Shown in pieces: positions 58,584-64,000 of a DNA stretch of 64,000 nucleotides. The stretch is from Fluctibacter halophilus (lineage in GTDB: Bacteria; Pseudomonadota; Gammaproteobacteria; Enterobacterales; Alteromonadaceae), in contig NZ_JAJEWP010000004.1 in NCBI RefSeq assembly GCF_020687825.1, positions 124,001-188,000 of the forward strand, read 5' to 3'. The notes beneath the pieces are model-generated. The model was not told where the DNA came from, did no database searches, and saw nothing but the letters and a program-made list of their open reading frames with translations. The position numbers and the translations under genes were made by a program. How positions within the stretch are numbered: position 1 is the stretch's first letter; each line of letters opens with the position of its first letter.

Positions 58584-61256
58584 TCAGAAGATTTCGTCTT
58601 CGGCCGGACTGCGACGGGGCGTATCATCCTCAACAAACGGATCCACAGGTTCATCCGGCTGGGCGTACACCGTCGGCTCGGTGCCCTCGATAAAATACTC
58701 AAACAGTGCGGTGCGATCAGTACGATTGGTCAGTTTACCGGTGTCCCGATCAATCCTCACCGTGATGATACCATCCGGCACAGGCTTGGCCTCTTCCGGC
58801 ACGCCGTCCAGTGCAACCTGCATAAAGCGGATCCAGGCCGGCTGTGCGGCCTTGGCACCATCTTCAGCACCAATCATCGCATTGCCTATCCAGTTGAACC
58901 GGCTGGGATTGGCATTGATCAGGTTCTGGTTACGACTGGCCCGGCCCAGGGTGCGGCTCATGTCATCGAACCCAACCCAGGTGGTTGCCACCAGATGGGG
59001 AGAAAAGCCACTGAACCAGGCATCTTTAGAATCGTTGGTGGTACCGGTTTTACCGGCCAAATCGGTTCGCTGCAGCAAATTGCGCGCACGCCAACCGGTA
59101 CCCACCCAATAGGTATTCTGTTCAGGATCTTCACTGTAACGACCGTTTCCGCGCACCGCGGTGCGCATCATTTCTTTGACCAGAAACGCGTTTTGCGCCG
59201 AGATCACTCGGGGTGCCTGGCGCACTTCACGGTCCGGGGTTCGGCTTTGGGTCGTGTCGAGCAGTCCGAACTCCGCCGCCAGCCGCGCCTCAATATCGTC
59301 TTTGGCCACGTCAGTCTGGGCAGTCAATGCACAGTCATCACACGCCACGGAGGGATTGGCCACCCACAAAGTGTCTCCCATCTCGTTGGCAATCCGCTCA
59401 ATAAAATAGGGTTGCACGGCAAACCCACCATTGGCGATGGTTGCCATCCCGGTCACGACCTCCAGTGGCGTGTGGGAACCCGACCCCAACGACAGGGTTT
59501 CATCCCGCGGGATCTCTTCTCGCACAAAACCAAACTTGGTCAGGTGCTCAACCGCCGCGTCGATACCGATAGCCCGCAACAGACGAATTGACACCACGTT
59601 TTTCGACTTGCCCAGCGCGATACGCATGCGAATGGGTCCATCGTAGATCGCGGGCGAGTTTTGTGGCCGCCAGGCAACACCGGTACGCGCGTCCCATTGA
59701 TTGATCGGGGCGTCGTTGATCACGCTGGCCAGGGTGTAGCCGTTTTCCAGTGCCGCGGAATAGATAAACGGTTTAATGTTCGAACCCACCTGACGTTTGG
59801 CCTGGGTTGCGCGGTTGAATTGACTCTCATAAAAACTGTAGCCACCGACCACGGCTTTGGCGGCGCCATCAAAGGGGTCCAGCGCCACCAGCGCGCCACT
59901 GGCACGGGGAAACTGGGACAACTGCCAGATCTGATCATCCTGACGTTGACGGATCCATACCAAGGCCCCTTCCGTGACAATGTCACTGGCGGTTTTGGGT
60001 TCTTCGCCCTGATGACTGTCATCGATGTAGGGGCGCGCCCACATCAACCCATCCCAGTCGATGAGACGATAGGACGCCTGGTTGTCAAACACCATAATGC
60101 TTTGTTCGCTGACCCGCGTCACAACTGCGGGACGCAGACTGCCGATTGGCTGCACCTGTGCCATACGGTCCAGCATCTGCGACTCATTCCAGGCAGGATT
60201 GTCCAGGCTGTGAGTGACCAAGTCCGGATCCTGCCCTTCCTCTGCATCCAACGGTGTCCACAGCTGGTCAATCGGCCCCCGATAGCCATGCCGTTCATCG
60301 TAATCGTGCAGGTTGCGCACTACCGCCTGCTGAGCGGCTTTCTGCATGCGACTTGGCACCGTGGCATAGACCTGATAGCCACCGGTTTCAGCCTCTTCTT
60401 TGCCGTATAACTCGACCATTTCGTTGTAGATCAGATCCGCCAGATAAGGGGCATCGAGCTCAATTTCAGCACCGTGCTTTTTGGCCGTAACCGGCGCGTT
60501 GGCTGCGGCTTCAAATTCAGCCGGGGAGATATAGCGTTCATCCAGCATACGCAGCAACACCACTTTACGTCGTTCCAGTGAACGCTCAGGGTTGCTGATG
60601 GGGTTGAGGGTAGAAGGCGCTTTGGGCAAACCGGCAATGGTGGCGATTTGTGCCAGCGTTAGTTCGCTGACGTCTTTACCGTAATACACCTGAGCTGCGG
60701 CACCAAAACCGAACGCACGATGGCCCAGTTCAATTTTATTCAGGTATAGCGCCAGGATCTCGTCCTTGGTCAGCACCTGTTCCATATGCCAGGCAATAAA
60801 GATTTCTTTCAGCTTACGAATGTAGGTTTTTTCACGGGTCAGGAAGAAGCCTCGGGCCAGCTGCATCGTGAGGGTACTTCCGCCTTGCCCTTTTTCGCCG
60901 GTCAGAACCAGATTCACCACCGCCCGTGCCATACCGATAGGGTCAATGCCCGGATGCTCGTAAAAACGGCTGTCTTCTGTCGCCAGTACGGCATGAATAA
61001 GCGTGTCAGGCACATCGTCCAGTGACAGTGGAATACGTCGCTTCACCCCAAACTGAGAAATCAGCAGACCGTCCTGGGAATAGATTTTCATCGGGGTCTG
61101 TAGACGGACATCTTTGAGCACCGATACACTGGGTAACTCGGGCTTGATGTAAAAATACAAACTGGTCAGCGCCAGTAGGCCGAATACGCCCCCGGCGAGC
61201 AAGGTCAGTAACAAGGGTTTTAGAAACTTCACGACGTTGTTGATACCTGCAATCAC
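58584..61256 (-). CDS. mrcA: Penicillin-binding protein 1A
   Basis: An 890-aa bifunctional peptidoglycan synthase. A membrane anchor (LLLTLLAGGVFGLLALTSLYFY) is at about residues 14-36. The transglycosylase domain has the catalytic Glu in ATEDSRFYEHPGID and KGQGGSTLTMQLARGFFL. An OB-like insert follows, then the transpeptidase with SxxK in GSNIKPF, SxN in SKN and KTG in AGKTGTTND. The C-terminus is acidic. It is divergent from pilMN as in Pseudomonas and Vibrio. Confidence 0.97.
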   Translation of the reverse strand: MIAGINNVVKFLKPLLLTLLAGGVFGLLALTSLYFYIKPELPSVSVLKDVRLQTPMKIYSQDGLLISQFGVKRRIPLSLDDVPDTLIHAVLATEDSRFYEHPGIDPIGMARAVVNLVLTGEKGQGGSTLTMQLARGFFLTREKTYIRKLKEIFIAWHMEQVLTKDEILALYLNKIELGHRAFGFGAAAQVYYGKDVSELTLAQIATIAGLPKAPSTLNPISNPERSLERRKVVLLRMLDERYISPAEFEAAANAPVTAKKHGAEIELDAPYLADLIYNEMVELYGKEEAETGGYQVYATVPSRMQKAAQQAVVRNLHDYDERHGYRGPIDQLWTPLDAEEGQDPDLVTHSLDNPAWNESQMLDRMAQVQPIGSLRPAVVTRVSEQSIMVFDNQASYRLIDWDGLMWARPYIDDSHQGEEPKTASDIVTEGALVWIRQRQDDQIWQLSQFPRASGALVALDPFDGAAKAVVGGYSFYESQFNRATQAKRQVGSNIKPFIYSAALENGYTLASVINDAPINQWDARTGVAWRPQNSPAIYDGPIRMRIALGKSKNVVSIRLLRAIGIDAAVEHLTKFGFVREEIPRDETLSLGSGSHTPLEVVTGMATIANGGFAVQPYFIERIANEMGDTLWVANPSVACDDCALTAQTDVAKDDIEARLAAEFGLLDTTQSRTPDREVRQAPRVISAQNAFLVKEMMRTAVRGNGRYSEDPEQNTYWVGTGWRARNLLQRTDLAGKTGTTNDSKDAWFSGFSPHLVATTWVGFDDMSRTLGRASRNQNLINANPSRFNWIGNAMIGAEDGAKAAQPAWIRFMQVALDGVPEEAKPVPDGIITVRIDRDTGKLTNRTDRTALFEYFIEGTEPTVYAQPDEPVDPFVEDDTPRRSPAEDEIF

Positions 61257-61391
61257 TATCCCAAAAGATGAACGGCGAACGGTGATTTGTTACGTTGCGC
61301 CTCAAACGTCACCATTCTAGCAAGTAAATCCCATCCAATCAGCCACTATTCGGTGTATCGGCCGTATTCGACGTCATACCGGGGGATTGCA

Positions 61392-61763
61392 TCAGGCCTG
61401 TTCAAAAACGGCAAAGGCCTGAGCCAGGTCATCCACAATATCGACCTGCCAACCGCTGGCGGAAACCCGTTGCTGATAAAGCAGAGCGCGGGTTTTATTG
61501 GCAGGGTCCTGTGGCACGATGACAATGTGTACGTTGTCCTGCAGGTTGGAAATCACCGCCGCCAGTCCGGCGAGTTGTTTCACACCTTCCTCATCAATCT
61601 GAATACTCTGTGCACCGCTGTAGTCGTAGATGATCCGGCCACTCGCTTCGACACCGTCCAGAAATGCCGCTTCATTGTGCACCTCGAGCAGATCCAGCGT
61701 GTGTACCTTTGCGGTCAGTTGCACCAACACGATGCCACGGACAACCTTGACGGTGTAACTCAT
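61392..61763 (-). CDS. STAS/SpoIIAA-like small protein
   Basis: A 123-aa soluble protein with alternating strands and helices (VKVVRGIVLVQLTAKVHTLDL, RIIYDYSGAQSIQIDEEGVKQLAGLAAV, VHIVIVPQDPANKTRALLYQQ). The layout suggests a STAS or SpoIIAA-like fold; I cannot name the function. It is 129 nt upstream of mrcA in the same direction. Confidence 0.55.
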   Translation of the reverse strand: MSYTVKVVRGIVLVQLTAKVHTLDLLEVHNEAAFLDGVEASGRIIYDYSGAQSIQIDEEGVKQLAGLAAVISNLQDNVHIVIVPQDPANKTRALLYQQRVSASGWQVDIVDDLAQAFAVFEQA

Positions 61764-62368
61764 GAGGTTAATTTTCTTTCCGGTTCATAGGGGCAAGCCT
61801 ACAGTAGCAAATCCATGCAACCTGCAACAAGACCGCTAACCCACCGTTTTGAACCGGTTGCTGTCAGCCGCACAGAGAATTTCAGTTGTGTATCTGGACG
61901 TGAAAAATTCTGTTTCTCTGCCATACTTTGCCAATGCCCTATGGATAAGCAAAGGCTCTAAGCGGTTGATTGCGTCGATGATTTTACGGCCAATGTCGTA
62001 AAAAGTGGTGATTGTAGTGAGCTGAGACTATAAAACGCCAGAAAGTCACAGCGACTAAACGCAATGAATGGGTCATAAACCGGCCTTACTTATCCTCATT
62101 CATACCTAAACCTATGGGCGAGAACGACAAAATTTGAATTGCAGTCAGGAACCATTTGGCGCGGGAAAATGTGTTTTTCAGCGGTTAGAAAGATACGTTG
62201 AGGCTGACTTAAGTTAGCCAAAAATCAAAGAGTTAGTGTATTGTGTCTGGGAAAGTTTAAAGTAATACTAACTTTTTTATACGTATGTACCGTTATTAGA
62301 ACCATACAACCGAAAATTTTACGTAATAATGGGTCATCGGAAATGATACCCAAGGTTTGGATGCTAGC
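61764..62368. other. Long intergenic region upstream of pilM
   Basis: About 600 nt without a convincing gene. The sequence ATGGGTCAT occurs twice (62068-62076 and 62329-62337), the second 32 nt before the pilM start. The part next to pilM is AT-rich. Promoters of the pil operon must lie here, but I see no clear sigma-54 or sigma-70 pair. Confidence 0.5.
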
Positions 62369-63436
62369 GTGTTAAACAACTTGTTTAGAAAAAAGCACCC
62401 GCCATTGATCGGGCTTGATATCGGCACTCGCTTTGTCAAAGCGGTGTTGCTTGATACAGACGGCGATCAGTACAAGCTGGTGCAATTTGCTGTCGAGCCC
62501 ATCGCGGGCAACGCCTTTTCTGACCGGGAAATCAAAGATTTTGACCCGGTGAACAATGCGTTACGCAAAGTGAAGATCGCGTTGAAATCGAAAGTAAAAG
62601 ACGTCGCTGTGGCCGTTTCGGGCTCCTCGGTGATCAACAAGATCGTGTACATGGATCCGGATCAATCCGACTTCGAGCTCGAGGGACAAATCGAGATCGA
62701 AGCAGACAGCCTGATCCCCTACCCCCTTGAAGAAGTGTATCTGGACTTTGAAGAACTGGGTGAGAGCAAAACCCATGTGGGCAAAGTTGACGTCTTACTC
62801 AGTGCTGCTCACCGCGACCTGATCGACAGCCGCATTACCCTGCTCAGAGAAGTCCAGTACGAACCGAAAGTCATGGACGTTGAAACCTACGCGCTGGGCA
62901 ATGCGTTGGGGCATTTTGGCGACGTCGCTGAAGAAGGGAATACCGTGCTGGTATCCATCGGGGCGGCACAACTGCAAGTGTGCGTGTTGCGCGGTGGCCG
63001 GGTGCTGTACAGCAAAGAGCACGGTTTCGGCGTCAACAGCCTGATCCAGGACCTGAGTTTGGTCCACACCCTCGAGCCGCAGGAAACCGAACGTCAGCTA
63101 TTGAATGACGAATTACCCGGTAGCTGGCGTGAAAACACCTATCCGATTTTTCTGTCAAACCTACAGAACAACATTGCCCGAGCCATGCAGGCATATATCA
63201 GTACAACACATGCAGAGCGCCCCACGGTGATCCACCTGTGTGGCGGTGGTGCAGCCATCCCCGGTATTGATAAAGACCTTGAGTCTGAATTGGCGGTGGA
63301 AGTGAAACTGTTTAACCCGTTTGAAAACATGAAGGTGAGTGACAAGGTTGCCCCTGAGCTGTTGGCACAACACGCACCTCAATTGGCAATTGCGGCGGGG
63401 TTAGCGAGCAGGAGTTTTAGTCCATGGCACATATAA
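62369..63436 (+). CDS. pilM: Type IV pilus assembly protein PilM
   Basis: A 355-aa actin-like ATPase of the inner-membrane pilus alignment complex; it binds the cytoplasmic tail of PilN. It has LIGLDIGTRFVKAVLL and the late HLCGGGAAIPGID nucleotide-binding elements. GTG 62369 (VLNNLFRKKHPPLIG) matches the family start and gives the usual length; TTG 62357 is an in-frame alternative. Confidence 0.93.
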   Translation: MLNNLFRKKHPPLIGLDIGTRFVKAVLLDTDGDQYKLVQFAVEPIAGNAFSDREIKDFDPVNNALRKVKIALKSKVKDVAVAVSGSSVINKIVYMDPDQSDFELEGQIEIEADSLIPYPLEEVYLDFEELGESKTHVGKVDVLLSAAHRDLIDSRITLLREVQYEPKVMDVETYALGNALGHFGDVAEEGNTVLVSIGAAQLQVCVLRGGRVLYSKEHGFGVNSLIQDLSLVHTLEPQETERQLLNDELPGSWRENTYPIFLSNLQNNIARAMQAYISTTHAERPTVIHLCGGGAAIPGIDKDLESELAVEVKLFNPFENMKVSDKVAPELLAQHAPQLAIAAGLASRSFSPWHI

Positions 63437-64000
63437 ACCTGATGCCGTGGCGGGAAAGCCTGCGGCAGAAACAGAAACAACAATACCTGACCATCCTGGT
63501 TGGCATTGCGCTGGTTGTTTTCGCGCTGGTGTATTTCATCGGCTCGGTGGTCGACAACCTGATTGGCAACCAGAACCTGCGCAATCAGTATATGGAACAA
63601 CAGATTGCGCTGCTGGATAATCAAATTGCCCAGATCCGCGACATTAAAGACAGCAAGCAGGCCATTGAGCAACGTATGGCGCTGATCGAACAATTGCAAA
63701 CCAGCCGCAATGTCGCTCCGATCATTCTGGATGAGTTGGCCAACATTGTCCCACCCGGCATCTCGTTCCGCAGCATGTCTCGCAGTGGCAACAGCCTGCT
63801 GATCATGGGTGTTAGCGAATCCAACAACCGTTTGTCCGACTTCATGCGCAATGTTGAGAATTCTGACGTGTTTATCAACGGTGAGTTGTCGTCGATTGTT
63901 GCCGATACCTCAGCCAGCAACGCAGTCAGCGAATTCAAATTGACATTCAGCATCAGTCCCCAGGTCGCTCCCGACTTCTCAACTGCTGAGAAGGACACCA
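63424..64000 (+). CDS. pilN: Type IV pilus assembly protein PilN (3' end outside window)
   Basis: The visible 192 residues start MAHINLMPWRESLRQKQK, the classical PilN tail that inserts in the PilM groove (INLxPWR). One membrane helix follows (YLTILVGIALVVFALVYFIGSV), then a coiled coil (about 45-85) and the start of the periplasmic ferredoxin-like domain. It overlaps pilM by 13 nt. The frame is open to the window edge. Confidence 0.94.
   Translation, partial: MAHINLMPWRESLRQKQKQQYLTILVGIALVVFALVYFIGSVVDNLIGNQNLRNQYMEQQIALLDNQIAQIRDIKDSKQAIEQRMALIEQLQTSRNVAPIILDELANIVPPGISFRSMSRSGNSLLIMGVSESNNRLSDFMRNVENSDVFINGELSSIVADTSASNAVSEFKLTFSISPQVAPDFSTAEKDT

Overview
The window reads as chromosomal DNA of a marine gammaproteobacterium of the Alteromonadales type. 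The housekeeping proteins (ValRS, IlvI, Psd, RsgA, GpmI, EnvC, CpxR) are close to their Enterobacteria/Shewanella/Alteromonas counterparts. A large TonB-dependent receptor, a GlyGly-CTERM-like protein, several c-di-GMP proteins and an argE / argCBFGH-argA layout fit a marine alteromonad. Gene content is mostly conserved core. The exception is a small low-GC segment at about 36.7-39.7 kb. I could not assign a genus.

Layout. 0-6 kb: 3' part of valS, then a two-gene unit pairing a 5'-nucleotidase-like protein that has lost its metal ligands with a membrane diguanylate cyclase. 6-11.4 kb: a GlyGly-CTERM-like secreted protein, GrpB family protein, esterase, rraB-plsC, an Hpt-HD-GYP protein and a DUF3718 protein. 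11.7-15.2 kb: ilvIH, maoP, a DUF4442 protein. 15.3-23.6 kb: TonB-dependent receptor, divergent two-gene RND efflux operon, a small unknown gene. 23.7-28.3 kb: two identical tRNA-Gly genes, orn, rsgA, psd, an EamA permease and a glycerophosphodiesterase. 28.3-36.7 kb: MerC-like and DUF808 membrane proteins, then the E. coli-like divergent clusters gpmI-envC-yibQ and yibN-grxC-secB-gpsA, then trmL and a small DUF7661-like gene started at TTG.

36.7-39.8 kb is the accessory part. It holds a leftward cluster of a probable PD-(D/E)xK-like protein, a membrane-anchored protein and a decayed third gene with two in-frame stops and a frameshift, followed by palindromic intergenic repeats. 39.8-48.7 kb: a double retropepsin-like lipoprotein, an XRE regulator with its membrane partner, small envelope proteins, a lysophospholipase-like hydrolase, cpxA-cpxR with a divergent CpxP/Spy-like gene carrying a duplicated domain, mgsA and a kelch protein.

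48.6-56.8 kb is the arginine regulon: argE leftward (coupled to the kelch gene and mgsA) and argC-argB-argF-argG-argH-argA rightward. The space between them contains a pair of ArgR-type boxes, a 28-codon leader reading frame ending in Arg-Arg-stop, and an 18-bp perfect terminator hairpin before argC. This looks like a ribosome-dependent attenuator and is the best candidate for an under-described regulatory system in the window. 56.8-64 kb: maeA, mrcA, a small STAS-like gene, and the start of the type IV pilus operon (pilM, pilN running off the end).
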